This document shows positions 1 through 9,445 of a stretch of 64,000 bases of DNA, piece by piece. This stretch comes from Chloroflexota bacterium. GTDB taxonomy: Bacteria; Chloroflexota; JAJPGV01. Location of the stretch: NCBI GenBank assembly GCA_021325635.1, contig JAJPGV010000056.1:225690-289689 (forward strand), written 5' to 3'. Made by a program: the position numbers and the translations under genes. Position 1 is the first letter of the stretch. The number at the start of each line of letters is the position of its first letter. The notes under the pieces were generated by a model that was not told where the DNA came from, searched no databases, and worked only from the letters and a program-made list of their open reading frames with translations.

Positions 1-1
1 A

Positions 2-64
2 CGCTGGGGACTGGACGACGTCATGGAAGACAAGACATTCGAGCACCTGGTGCTGGCCGGGTAG
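2..64 (+). CDS. C-terminal fragment of an unrecognised protein (cut by window edge)
   Basis: The frame beginning at base 2 is open to a TAG at 62-64 and encodes the last 20 residues of a protein, ending DDVMEDKTFEHLVLAG. I do not recognise the family. The same C-terminal pattern (RWG, then DDVM, then a few residues to HE-x-LV) recurs at about 983-1050 inside a decayed gene, so two related copies once stood here about 1 kb apart. The methyltransferase gene that follows may overlap this stop. Confidence 0.5.
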   Translation, partial: RWGLDDVMEDKTFEHLVLAG

Positions 65-138
65 CAGGCAAGGCTGTCGCCACGGAGAATCTCAATCGAG
101 CGCTGCACTGGCTGCGCGGCACACCCAACCGAACGTTC

Positions 139-525
139 GTGCTCTATCCCCTCGTGGTGCTGCTCGCCCATCGGCGGATCGAGCGGCCAAGGTTCCTGCC
201 CTTGCTGGCCTGGGGCTACCTGCAGTACAAGCTGATCGGCGAACACCGCCAACGGCAGCGGGCAGGTGGGCGTGGCTTCGACAATCCACCCGACAGGCTC
301 CTCACAGCGGGGCCATACGCCATCAGCCGTAACCCGATGTACCTCGGACACCTCATCTTCATGCTGGGTCTGGCCCTGAGTACCGGCTCCAGGCTCGCCT
401 GGACGATTCTGCTGGCCAACCTGCCCTGGTTTCAGAGCCGCGTGCTAACTGACGAGCGGCGCTTGCGAGAAAAGTTCGGTGAGGAATACCTGGCTTACTG
501 CCGGCGGGTCCGGCGCTGGCTCTAG
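139..525 (+). CDS. Isoprenylcysteine carboxyl methyltransferase/PEMT-type membrane methyltransferase
   Basis: A 128-residue integral membrane protein. The C-terminal half carries the signature of the ICMT/phospholipid methyltransferase family: GPYAISRNPMYLGH, a hydrophobic helix, then DE-RRLREKFGEEYLAYCRRVRRW, which in this family binds S-adenosylmethionine and the substrate. It probably methylates a lipid or a small hydrophobic molecule at the membrane; the substrate cannot be read from sequence. GTG at 139 is the start used here, but the frame stays open upstream with plausible residues (NLNRALHWLRGTPNRTF), so the true start may lie near 61-100 and overlap the preceding gene. Confidence 0.75.
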   Translation: MLYPLVVLLAHRRIERPRFLPLLAWGYLQYKLIGEHRQRQRAGGRGFDNPPDRLLTAGPYAISRNPMYLGHLIFMLGLALSTGSRLAWTILLANLPWFQSRVLTDERRLREKFGEEYLAYCRRVRRWL

Positions 526-727
526 CGCTTCCTGTGTGTGGCCGCGCGCCCGCAGCATGAGGATGACCGCGCCGCGGACGTGGTGGTGGGCTTGCCGTGC
601 TTGCCGACAGGCTCATCTCCCAGGTAGCCGGTGGAGGGGATGGCCTGTGCCATCCAATATTCCTAGCCGCTCCCTTCGTCCAGGCTCATGGTTGCCCCAC
701 TTTCGTATCCCGGCCTATGATGCGCCT

Positions 728-1052
728 ATGCCGAACCTGCGCGAGAAACCAACGGGCATGCGTCTGGACGATTTGATCGCCTACGGGGCCAACTACTCGG
801 CCTCCAAAGGGCTCGAGGTCGAGGACCTGTGGGACATCATGACGCCACCTATGAATATGGCGGGGTGCCCTACCAAGAACGCAGCAGGACCGCGAGGGGG
901 ACTTCAACCGCTTCCATGAGCGCGAGCATTTCGTCTACGAGCAGTATCCGATGGACAAGTACCTGCGATCATGGAGCAGATGAACCGTTGGGGGCCGACG
1001 ACGTGATGGACGGAAAGGCCCACGAGCAACTCGTCCCTGGCGCTGGCTTAGG
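728..1052 (+). pseudogene. Decayed gene, multiple frameshifts; relative of the fragment at 2-64
   Basis: Starting at ATG 728 the product reads MPNLREKPTGMRLDDLIAYG and continues to about GLEVEDLWDIM. A coherent reading then needs another frame (TYEYGGVPYQ), another (DFNRFHEREHFVYEQYPMDK) and another (ADDVMDGKAHEQLV). The last part matches the end of the protein at 2-64; relative to that copy, one base is missing next to the RWG codons. Three or more shifts in about 300 bases argue for true decay rather than a sequencing slip. The intact form would be roughly 105 residues. Family not recognised. Confidence 0.55.
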
Positions 1053-1059
1053 CGCGCCA

Positions 1060-1641
1060 ATGCCACTACCTCAATACCCAGAGAAGATGGCTTACCTTGA
1101 CGAGGTGAAGGTCAAGCTGCGGAGCGCGAGCGATCCGAAGGACCTGCGAAGCCAGCAGCACCTGGAGATCGAGTACCTGGGCGGCAGCTCCGGTAAAACG
1201 AAGATCCGGGACGTCGAGCTCGTCTGCGACGAGCGGCTCGAGAGCACCGGCTTTGGTGCCGGTGTGAGCCCGGCGCACACTTTCCTGGCCGGTTTCGGGT
1301 TCAGCCACATGACGCAGTGGGGCCGCGCCGCGGTCAAGTGCGATGTCCCTGTCGAAAGCCTGCGGGAGGAGGTCGACGGCACCTTTGACCGGCGCGGCGA
1401 GTACCTCTATGAAGAGGGCTTTGCCCATCCGGGATTCACAGAGATTACCTTCACGGTGCACATCGAAAGCCCGGCTTCGCGTGAGCAGGTGCGCGAGTTC
1501 ATCTCCTGGGCCGATCGCTCGCCGCCGCACGCCACCCTCCGCCGGGCTGTGCGCCTTGTAGGCATATTCCACCTGAACGGCCAGCATCTGGCGACCGCCA
1601 TCTACCATCCGGACCACACGGAGTGGCGCGGCTACCCCTGA
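1060..1641 (+). CDS. OsmC-like protein lacking both peroxidatic cysteines
   Basis: About 193 residues from ATG 1060; ATG 1087 (MAYLDEVKVKL) is an equally good start. The second half has OsmC-fold sequence: GEYLYEEGFAHPGFTEITFTV, then EQVREFISWADRSPPHATLRRAV. In OsmC/Ohr hydroperoxide reductases one cysteine sits on the long central helix and another in a C-P-x-S/T-x-x-L motif. Here the helix reads FGFSHMTQWGRAA and the motif reads RSPPHATL, so both cysteines are replaced. It is therefore unlikely to be a normal thiol peroxidase and may be a binding or repurposed OsmC. The next SDR gene overlaps its end. Confidence 0.7.
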   Translation: MPLPQYPEKMAYLDEVKVKLRSASDPKDLRSQQHLEIEYLGGSSGKTKIRDVELVCDERLESTGFGAGVSPAHTFLAGFGFSHMTQWGRAAVKCDVPVESLREEVDGTFDRRGEYLYEEGFAHPGFTEITFTVHIESPASREQVREFISWADRSPPHATLRRAVRLVGIFHLNGQHLATAIYHPDHTEWRGYP

Positions 1642-2432
1642 GCGTGGACCATTCTCTGGGGGGACGCGTCGCCTTGGTCACCGGGGCGGGCCGCGGCATC
1701 GGCCGCGCTCTCGCGGTTGGCCTGGCAGATGCCGGGGCCACCGTGGTCGGCATCTCACGCACCGAACGGGAGGTGCAAGCCGTGGCCGCGGACATTCGGT
1801 CGCGGGGAGGGTCGGCCGAGGGCTGGTTTTGCGACCTGGCCCACGAACCCCAGGTGCACGCGCTCGTGGATACCCTTGCAGACCGCTTTGGCAAGCTGGA
1901 TGTGCTCGTGAACAACGCCGCGCTGCGCATGATCCACATTGGCAATCCGGCCTCTTATCTGACCACCGTGGAGGAGCTCACCGTCGCGGAGTGGGATCGG
2001 ATGCTGGCGGTTAACCTACGGGGGCCCTTCCTCACCTGCAAGCTGGCTTTGCCGCTACTGCGTCAGGCGAGTGGCGCGAGCATCGTCAATATTTCAGCGG
2101 GTGGTGGAGCTGAAGGCCAGCCTGGCCGGACGCCGTACTGCGTATCGAAGTTCGGCTTAGAGGCCCTCACCCAGTGCCTGGCCGCGGAGTGGAAATCTGA
2201 CGACATCGCCGTCAACAGCCTGGCGCCAGGTGTTTCGGTGTTCACGGACGACATCAAGATTGAGCTGCGCCGCCGCAACCCGGAGCTGCGCCACGCCAGG
2301 CCGGAGATGATGGTGCAGCCCGCGCTTTTCTTGGCCAGCGCCAGAGCCGCTGAGTACACGGGCCAGCGTGTGGTCGCCTGGGAATGGCTGCAGGCCCACG
2401 GCCTCGGCGGCTGGGAAGTATGGGCGGCCTAG
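1623..2432 (+). CDS. Short-chain dehydrogenase/reductase (SDR)
   Basis: About 269 residues; GTG 1623 is used, and GTG 1644 is possible. The classical SDR signature is complete: nucleotide-binding TGAGRGIG near residue 21, NNAA near 98, a catalytic Ser in NISAGGG, and YCVSK as the Tyr-x3-Lys pair. It should be an NAD(P)-dependent oxidoreductase acting on a hydroxyl/keto substrate in the cytoplasm; the substrate is unknown. The start overlaps the preceding OsmC-like gene by about 19 bases, suggesting co-transcription and perhaps translational coupling. Confidence 0.9.
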   Translation: MARLPLSVDHSLGGRVALVTGAGRGIGRALAVGLADAGATVVGISRTEREVQAVAADIRSRGGSAEGWFCDLAHEPQVHALVDTLADRFGKLDVLVNNAALRMIHIGNPASYLTTVEELTVAEWDRMLAVNLRGPFLTCKLALPLLRQASGASIVNISAGGGAEGQPGRTPYCVSKFGLEALTQCLAAEWKSDDIAVNSLAPGVSVFTDDIKIELRRRNPELRHARPEMMVQPALFLASARAAEYTGQRVVAWEWLQAHGLGGWEVWAA

Positions 2433-2457
2433 ACCAAAAAATGTTCCAGGAGCAAGG

Positions 2458-2601
2458 ATGAACGATCCTTCGGCATCAGCCTTTATGGAGCTCGTCAAGC
2501 GCGTAGCCCATCGCGGCAGGTACCAGAAAGGACGGGATGTCTCGGACGAAGACATTCAGTTCATCCTGATTCGAGCGTGGTCGAAATGGCGGATGGCGTG
2601 A
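2458..2601 (+). pseudogene. Short ORF resembling the N-terminus of a nitroreductase, truncated
   Basis: ATG 2458 is preceded by AGGAGCAAGG and encodes 47 residues. The part VKRVAHRGRYQKGRDVSDED, followed by IQFILIRAWSKW, resembles the first 40 residues of nitroreductase-family proteins (RRSxRxY....VSDEDIExILEAARWAPS). The conserved Arg cluster and the APS end are degraded and nothing of the flavin fold follows. I infer a remnant; an independent small protein is possible. Confidence 0.35.
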
Positions 2602-2632
2602 CGATGTTCCAGGACAACAGCCATGTATTTCC

Positions 2633-3280
2633 CTAGTTCGTGGGAATGACGAGGTCGAATTCGCACCTGGGCGGGTGCTTCTGGCAGTGCTCGGTCGTGG
2701 CTAGGCCAGTGATTTCGCTCAGCAGCAGCTCAGCGAGCTGGCAGGCCTGGGGATTGCTCGGCAGAATCGCGGCCAAGGGACAGCTGCAGCCGCTGATGCG
2801 GTAGCCATCTTCTGTCGGCGACCACTCTGCCAGGCCGCCGAGCTCACCCAGATACTCGGTAGCAGCGGCGACGCGCTCGATCGGGGTGCCGGTCGAGCGG
2901 TGCCCCTCCGCCAGGCGCTTGGCCAGCGCGCGCAGCACTGACTCGAGCTCGTCCGGACCAAGGCGCTCATGCAGCAGACTGAGCAGCTGGCGCAGGAGCT
3001 CGGCGTAGGTCTTGGGAAACAGCCCCTCGGCGTCCTCTGTGAGGGCGTAAGTGGAGGCCGGTTTGCCTATGCCGCCCCGGCGGCGGACCCCTTCTTGCCG
3101 CACCAGGCCGTCACGCTCGAGGCTGATCAGGTGCGCGCGGATGGCGTTATCGGTTAGGCCGAGCGGCTGCGCCAGCTCGTCCACCGTACGCCCTGCCTGC
3201 CGCAGGAGGGTTACCAGGCGGCCGCGGGTGCTCTCGAAGAAGCGGCGGTTGTGGCCCGCAAACGCCATCTCACCAGCCAT
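2633..3280 (-). CDS. Winged-helix regulator with C-terminal cysteine cluster (SufR/ArsR-like)
   Basis: 216 residues. The N-terminal 80 residues form a winged helix-turn-helix (TVDELAQPLGLTDNAIRAHL, then LERDGLVRQEGVRRRGGIGKP). The C-terminal part carries a cysteine set CSCPL, then QACQLAELLLSEI, then EHCQKHPPRCEFDL, typical of SufR-like repressors that bind an Fe-S cluster. It is thus probably a redox- or iron-responsive repressor. It is divergent from a membrane/cupredoxin operon, its likely target. The start at 3280 fits a promoter whose -10 lies 6 bases before the ATG, so the mRNA may be leaderless. Confidence 0.8.
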   Translation of the reverse strand: MAGEMAFAGHNRRFFESTRGRLVTLLRQAGRTVDELAQPLGLTDNAIRAHLISLERDGLVRQEGVRRRGGIGKPASTYALTEDAEGLFPKTYAELLRQLLSLLHERLGPDELESVLRALAKRLAEGHRSTGTPIERVAAATEYLGELGGLAEWSPTEDGYRISGCSCPLAAILPSNPQACQLAELLLSEITGLATTEHCQKHPPRCEFDLVIPTN

Positions 3281-3286
3281 GGTATC

Positions 3287-3315
3287 AGCTTAAGCGTATT
3301 TCTATATTTAGTCAA
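3287..3315 (-). promoter_or_regulatory. Probable leaderless promoter of the HTH regulator gene
   Basis: Reading the minus strand: -35 TTGACT (3315-3310), a 17-base spacer, -10 TAAGCT (3292-3287), six bases, then ATG at 3280. Transcription would begin at or next to the start codon, and there is no ribosome-binding site. Confidence 0.5.
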
Positions 3316-3323
3316 ATAAGACA

Positions 3324-3351
3324 TTGACAAATAGGAACTACTCCCTAGAAT
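3324..3351 (+). promoter_or_regulatory. Probable leaderless promoter of the membrane/cupredoxin operon
   Basis: TTGACA at 3324-3329, a 16-base spacer, then TAGAAT at 3346-3351. The ATG at 3350 falls inside the -10, so the usable start is ATG 3359, 7 bases after the -10. This predicts a leaderless transcript. The promoter lies about 10 bases from the divergent regulator promoter, so one bound repressor could block both. Confidence 0.55.
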
Positions 3352-3358
3352 GACCTTC

Positions 3359-3607
3359 ATGAAGCTCTTGCCCCTTTTCGCGGCGGGACTACTCATACTG
3401 GCGCTGGGGGCGGCCGCAGACGTGAGCTACCACGCGCTCGACCAGCCCACGCCGATGTTCCCCAACGGCCGCCAGACGGCCAGGCATCAAGAGCTCGAGT
3501 CCGTCTTCGGTCACGACGGGCAGCGCGCTCATCTCGTGACGCTAACCGGGATGGTGCTGACCGTCGCGGGGGTTATGCAGCGCGGACTGGTCCGCAGGGA
3601 GAGCTGA
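3359..3607 (+). CDS. Small membrane protein, first gene of the cupredoxin operon
   Basis: About 82 residues from ATG 3359 (MKLLPLFAAGLLILALGAAA). It has an N-terminal signal anchor or first membrane helix, a polar central part with several histidines (YHALDQ, RHQELE, GHDGQRAHLV) and a second helix (LVTLTGMVLTVAGVMQ). I do not know its function. The histidine-rich loop between two helices would suit a metal or haem contact on the outer face, consistent with the copper protein two genes downstream; that is inference. Confidence 0.65.
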   Translation: MKLLPLFAAGLLILALGAAADVSYHALDQPTPMFPNGRQTARHQELESVFGHDGQRAHLVTLTGMVLTVAGVMQRGLVRRES

Positions 3608-3694
3608 GATGTGGGGGGACAGCCGTGCACCGCCCGCAAGCGGCGTCCGTCACTGCGTACTCGCTCATCGAAACCACAACTTCGGAGGATTGAC

Positions 3695-4006
3695 ATGCCA
3701 ATAGGTGGATTCCTGAACCTGCTGCCGCCAGCCTTCTTCCTGCTGGTACATCTGGTGGCCTTCCTCATCGGCGCGTTCTTTGCCTACAAGGCTTTCGGCA
3801 GCGAAGCCCGAGCGCTCGGGTGGGGCTTCACCCTCTATTGCCTCGCGGAGATCAGCTACATGACCTATCACCTCGACTGGACAGTGTTCCTGTTCGCCCA
3901 CACCATCTCTGAGGTGCTGGACCTGGTGGCCTTCATCCTGGTGTTCGCGGGCGCTGCCCAGCGCGTACTGTCGGTCGGCCGGCGGCCCGCGGTAGGGGTG
4001 GCCTAG
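3695..4006 (+). CDS. Small polytopic membrane protein
   Basis: 103 residues from ATG 3695, preceded by CGGAGGATTGAC (good ribosome site). Three hydrophobic stretches: PPAFFLLVHLVAFLIGAFFA, GWGFTLYCLAEISYMTYHL and AHTISEVLDLVAFILVFAGA. Histidines at helix ends (LVHL, TYHLDW, AHTIS) could hold a cofactor. Family not recognised. It sits between another small membrane protein and a cupredoxin lipoprotein, only 4 bases from the latter, so the three genes look like one operon. Confidence 0.7.
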   Translation: MPIGGFLNLLPPAFFLLVHLVAFLIGAFFAYKAFGSEARALGWGFTLYCLAEISYMTYHLDWTVFLFAHTISEVLDLVAFILVFAGAAQRVLSVGRRPAVGVA

Positions 4007-4010
4007 CAGC

Positions 4011-4355
4011 ATGACCGTTCCGCGCTTGGTCCTCCCGCTCGCCGGCTTGCTGCTGCTCAGCGGCTGCGCCGGCGGGAGGACCTCCGCGGCGGCAGGTCCG
4101 GCCACGACCACGACCGTGAACTTGCCGCCGAGCTATCGCTTCGATCCGGAGGCCATCCAAGTGCCGGCCGGAACGACCGTGACCTGGACCAACAACGACA
4201 ACTTCACGCACTCCGTGCTGATTGTCGGCAGCAACGATGTCCACACCATGAAACCCGGCGAGAAGACAACCATCACCTTCAACACGCCCGGACAGTTCGA
4301 CTATGTCTGCACCTTTCATACCCAGAACATGAAGGGCCGGGTCATCGTCAATTAG
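4011..4355 (+). CDS. Cupredoxin-domain lipoprotein (blue copper protein)
   Basis: 114 residues. The N-terminal signal ends in the lipobox LLLLSGC, so the protein is probably lipid-anchored outside the membrane. After a Thr-rich linker comes one cupredoxin domain: YRFDPEAIQVPAGTTVTWTN, then THSV (His ligand) and DYVCTFHTQNMKG (Cys, His and Met ligands), the type I copper set of plastocyanin-like proteins. It should carry electrons or copper at the cell surface. It is the third gene of an operon with two small membrane proteins, divergent from a cysteine-cluster regulator. Confidence 0.88.
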   Translation: MTVPRLVLPLAGLLLLSGCAGGRTSAAAGPATTTTVNLPPSYRFDPEAIQVPAGTTVTWTNNDNFTHSVLIVGSNDVHTMKPGEKTTITFNTPGQFDYVCTFHTQNMKGRVIVN

Positions 4356-4421
4356 GCATCGTGCTAGCTGTGGGTGGCAACGTGGAGATCCGGCGCCGCG
4401 CGGCGGGCGGACAATAGTGGC

Positions 4422-5396
4422 ATGCTGCACACGCCTGTCTGCGACCTACTAGGTATCCGTCAGCCCATCGTCCTCGGTGGTATGGGCACAGCTACGAACC
4501 CAGAGCTCGTCGCCGCGGTGAGCAATGCCGGTGGGCTCGGTATCCTCAGCGTCAGTAACCAGCCGGCCGATCAGCAGCGCGCCGACGTGGCTCGTATCCG
4601 CGAGCTGACCGGCCGGCCATTCGGCTTGAACCACCTGCTGTTCCAGGCCCACGAGGATCGCCTAGCGGCCACCGTGGAGTGCCGGCCGAACGTGTTCTCG
4701 ACCGCCTGGCCCTGGCCAGAGCAAGACCTCAAGCTCTACGCCAAGATGGCCAGGCAGGCCGGTGCGCTGTTCATGCACATGGTTTCCACAGTCCAGGAAG
4801 CCAAACGAGCCGCGGACGCGGGCGCGGACATCATCGTCGCTCAGGGCACCGAGGGCGGTGGCCACGTGGGCTGGATGGGCAGCCTGCCGCTGGTGCCCAT
4901 GGTCGTTGAGGCGGTGCAGCCGATCCCGGTCCTGGCGGCCGGTGGGGTGGCCAACGGCCAGGGGCTGGCGGCGGCGCTGGCGCTGGGCGCGGACGGCGTG
5001 CTGCTGGGCACACGTTTCATGGCCACGCCGGAGGCGCCTATCGCCCAAGGCTACAAAGAGGCCATCGTGGAGCACGATGGGCACGACACCTTCCTGACCG
5101 AGATCCCCGACATCGCACAGGGCCGCGTGTGGCCGGGAGCGATGTCCCGTGTGGCGCGAAATCGCTTCATCGAGCGCTGGGCGGGCCGTGAATGGGAAGT
5201 GCGTCAGCGGCGCGCTGAGATCAGCAAAGCGATGATGCAGGCGCGCGCTAGCGGGGACAAGGAGGAGAGCAGCCTGTCTATGGGCCAGACCGCCGGGCTT
5301 ATCAACGACATCGTGCCGGCCGGCCAGCTCGTGGAGCGCATCGCCGCCGAGGCCGAGGCCATCATCCGCGGGCGGCTGACGAGCGCCCTAAGGTAG
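4422..5396 (+). CDS. Nitronate monooxygenase (2-nitropropane dioxygenase family)
   Basis: 324 residues, an FMN-dependent TIM barrel. Family marks in order: RQPIVLGGMGTATNPELVAA at the N-terminus, GADIIVAQGTEGGGHVG with the catalytic-region His, PVLAAGGVANGQGLAAALAL and GADGVLLGTRFMAT for phosphate/FMN binding. It oxidises alkyl nitronates, or in related enzymes handles other substrates such as enoyl compounds. ATG 4422 (MLHTPVCDLLGI) fits the family start. It stands alone, between the cupredoxin operon and a GH15 remnant. Confidence 0.88.
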   Translation: MLHTPVCDLLGIRQPIVLGGMGTATNPELVAAVSNAGGLGILSVSNQPADQQRADVARIRELTGRPFGLNHLLFQAHEDRLAATVECRPNVFSTAWPWPEQDLKLYAKMARQAGALFMHMVSTVQEAKRAADAGADIIVAQGTEGGGHVGWMGSLPLVPMVVEAVQPIPVLAAGGVANGQGLAAALALGADGVLLGTRFMATPEAPIAQGYKEAIVEHDGHDTFLTEIPDIAQGRVWPGAMSRVARNRFIERWAGREWEVRQRRAEISKAMMQARASGDKEESSLSMGQTAGLINDIVPAGQLVERIAAEAEAIIRGRLTSALR

Positions 5397-5436
5397 ACGT
5401 CGGCCTCGATCACTGAGCCTCAGGCCCGTCGGATCG

Positions 5437-5660
5437 TTCCGCGCGACTCACCGCTTTGGGCCCGGCACCAATGTCCTGGAAACGAGCTTCCAAGCCGGCG
5501 CAGCTGTTGTCCGAGTGCGGGACGTGGTGCCTGTTTCGGCCGACGCGGAGAAGGCCCGCCAACTGCTAGCCCAGCATGAGTTGCCGCGCGAGGTTACGGG
5601 GCTCGAGGGCTTTTGTGACGTCGAACTTGGTGTATGAGCCTCGTCCGGTAAGAGACCGAA
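5437..5660 (+). pseudogene. Remnant of a GH15 glucoamylase/trehalase-like gene
   Basis: From 5437 the frame reads FRATHRFGPGTNVLETSFQA, then VRVRDVVPVSADAEKARQLL, HELPREVTGLEGFCDVEL and, after a one-frame slip, VYEPRPV. This is the second N-terminal block of GH15 enzymes and parallels 17215-17415 in this window (PGTNVVE, SVRDAMPV, HELLREI, VAYEPRPD). There is no start codon, no catalytic domain and one internal shift. It is a fragment of a second GH15 gene left between two intact neighbours. Confidence 0.65.
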
Positions 5661-5743
5661 CGCTAAGCGCGACGCTAACGGACGCCCCTCAGAGCGAGGC
5701 GGCCGGCGTCGGCTGCCTCATCTACGACGACTGTCTGTCCACG

Positions 5744-8097
<2,354 letters not shown>

Positions 8098-8105
8098 GAT
8101 GCGGC

Positions 8106-8501
8106 TTATCCCTGCCAGCTTAGCTGCGTGATCTGGATCAGATTGCCGCAGGAATCGTTCAGCACGGCCATCGAGCCCCAGGGCGCCGTCGTAGGCGGCG
8201 TGGTGAGCTCGCCGCCCCGAGCTGTGATGCGCTCGGCGTCGGCCTGCACGTCGTTGGTGTAGAACACCGCCGCCGGCTGGTTCTGCTGGAACATCGCCTG
8301 CTGGTAGGTTTTGGCTGCGGGGTTGTCGTTGAGCGCCAGCTGGAGCTCCGTGCCGTCGGGCTCCTCAGGTGAGGCCACGGTCAGCCAGCGATACGGCCCC
8401 TGGCTGAAGTCCGACTTTTTGACGAAGCCCAGGACCTCGGTGTAGAAACGCAGGGCCTTGTCCTGGTCGTCCACATAGATGCTGGTGAGTTTGATCTTCA
8501 T
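8106..8501 (-). CDS. VOC/glyoxalase-fold protein
   Basis: 131 residues, one vicinal-oxygen-chelate domain of two beta-alpha-beta-beta-beta modules: IKLTSIYVDDQDKALRFYTE at the start, GTELQLAL in the middle, AVFYTNDVQADAERITARGG, and a final PWGSMAVLNDSCGNLIQITQ. Members act as glyoxalases, dioxygenases or antibiotic-binding proteins; no substrate can be assigned. It is divergent from an ECF41 sigma factor with a plausible ECF41-type promoter facing this gene, so it may belong to that regulon. The UvrA-like gene follows 8 bases downstream on the same strand. Confidence 0.85.
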   Translation of the reverse strand: MKIKLTSIYVDDQDKALRFYTEVLGFVKKSDFSQGPYRWLTVASPEEPDGTELQLALNDNPAAKTYQQAMFQQNQPAAVFYTNDVQADAERITARGGELTTPPTTAPWGSMAVLNDSCGNLIQITQLSWQG

Positions 8502-8515
8502 TTGAATCTCCCTTC

Positions 8516-8542
8516 TGTCACACGAGCGCTGTATCGCCCGTC
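8516..8542 (+). promoter_or_regulatory. ECF41-type promoter driving the sigma-factor gene
   Basis: TGTCACA at 8516-8522, exactly 16 bases, then CGTC at 8539-8542. This matches the bipartite motif I recall for ECF41 sigma factors (TGTCACA-n16-CGTC). It sits 37 bases before the sigma gene start and implies autoregulation. Confidence 0.7.
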
Positions 8543-8550
8543 AACAGTGT

Positions 8551-8577
8551 CACGAAACAGAACGGGAGAATGTGACC
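8551..8577 (-). promoter_or_regulatory. Possible second, divergent ECF41-type promoter facing the VOC gene
   Basis: On the minus strand GGTCACA (8577-8571), 16 bases, then CGTG (8554-8551). It has the same spacing as the plus-strand promoter with one mismatch in each box. The VOC gene starts 50 bases downstream at 8501. Confidence 0.45.
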
Positions 8578-8578
8578 G

Positions 8579-9445
8579 ATGGATCGATACGGGCTGGCGG
8601 AGCAGTTCGAAGCTAGCCGCGCGCACATGACCGCGGTAGCGTATCGCATGCTCGGCTCCCAGATGGAGGCCGACGATGCCGTCCAGGAGGCATGGCTGCG
8701 GCTGAGCCGGTCCGATGCGGCGGCCATCGACAACCTGAGTGGCTGGCTGACGACGGTGGTGGCTCGGGTGTGCCTGGACATGCTGCGCTCGCGCGACTCG
8801 CGCCAGGAGGCTCCGCTCTCACCGGACCTGGCGTTCCCATCACCGGAGCCCGATCCGTCGGACCAGGCGCTGATGGCGGAATCCGTTGGGCTGGCGCTGC
8901 TGGTCGTGCTGGAGACACTTGCGCCCGCCGAGCGCGTGGCCTTCGTCCTGCACGACATGTTCGGCGTGCCGTTCGAGGAGATTGCGCCCATCGTCGGGCG
9001 CTCACCGGCCGCGGCCCGCCAACTGGCGAGCCGGGCCCGGCGGCGGGTGCAGGGGGCCTCGTCGCCGTCGCGGCCGGCCGGGGGCGAGGTGGTGCGCGCC
9101 TTTTTGGCTGCCGCGCAGGGCGGCGACTTCCAGGCGCTGCTGGCGCTGCTTGACCCCGAGGTGGTGCTGCGCTCGGACGAAGCCGCGGCAGCCATTGGCG
9201 CGCCGGCGCTGCTGGCCGGCCCTCAGGCCGTGGCGGGGCGGTTCTCCGGCGGCGCTAAGGCTGCGCAGCTGGCGCTCATCAACGGTGCGCTCGGGCTGGT
9301 GTGGATGCAGCACCGCCAGCCCAAGGTGGTGTTCTCCTTCACCGTGCGTGGCGCTTCGGTTGTGGCCATCGATATGATCGCCGATCCCGATCGGCTGGTG
9401 GGGATGGCCATCGACGTGGTCCGCTCGGGCGAGCGCCGCCCCTAG
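8579..9445 (+). CDS. ECF41-group (SigJ-like) RNA polymerase sigma factor
   Basis: 288 residues. Sigma region 2 (EASRAHMTAVAYRMLGSQME, DDAVQEAWLRL) and region 4 (LAPAERVAFVLHDMFGVPFE, RSPAAARQLASRARRR) are followed by a SnoaL-like C-terminal domain. That extension has the group's two marks in altered form: GGAK for the DGGGK loop and DPDRL for NPDKL. ECF41 factors are known to be controlled by this fused domain, not by a separate anti-sigma, and none is present. A near-perfect ECF41 promoter lies directly upstream. Its end overlaps the convergent TetR gene by 4 bases. Confidence 0.9.
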   Translation: MDRYGLAEQFEASRAHMTAVAYRMLGSQMEADDAVQEAWLRLSRSDAAAIDNLSGWLTTVVARVCLDMLRSRDSRQEAPLSPDLAFPSPEPDPSDQALMAESVGLALLVVLETLAPAERVAFVLHDMFGVPFEEIAPIVGRSPAAARQLASRARRRVQGASSPSRPAGGEVVRAFLAAAQGGDFQALLALLDPEVVLRSDEAAAAIGAPALLAGPQAVAGRFSGGAKAAQLALINGALGLVWMQHRQPKVVFSFTVRGASVVAIDMIADPDRLVGMAIDVVRSGERRP

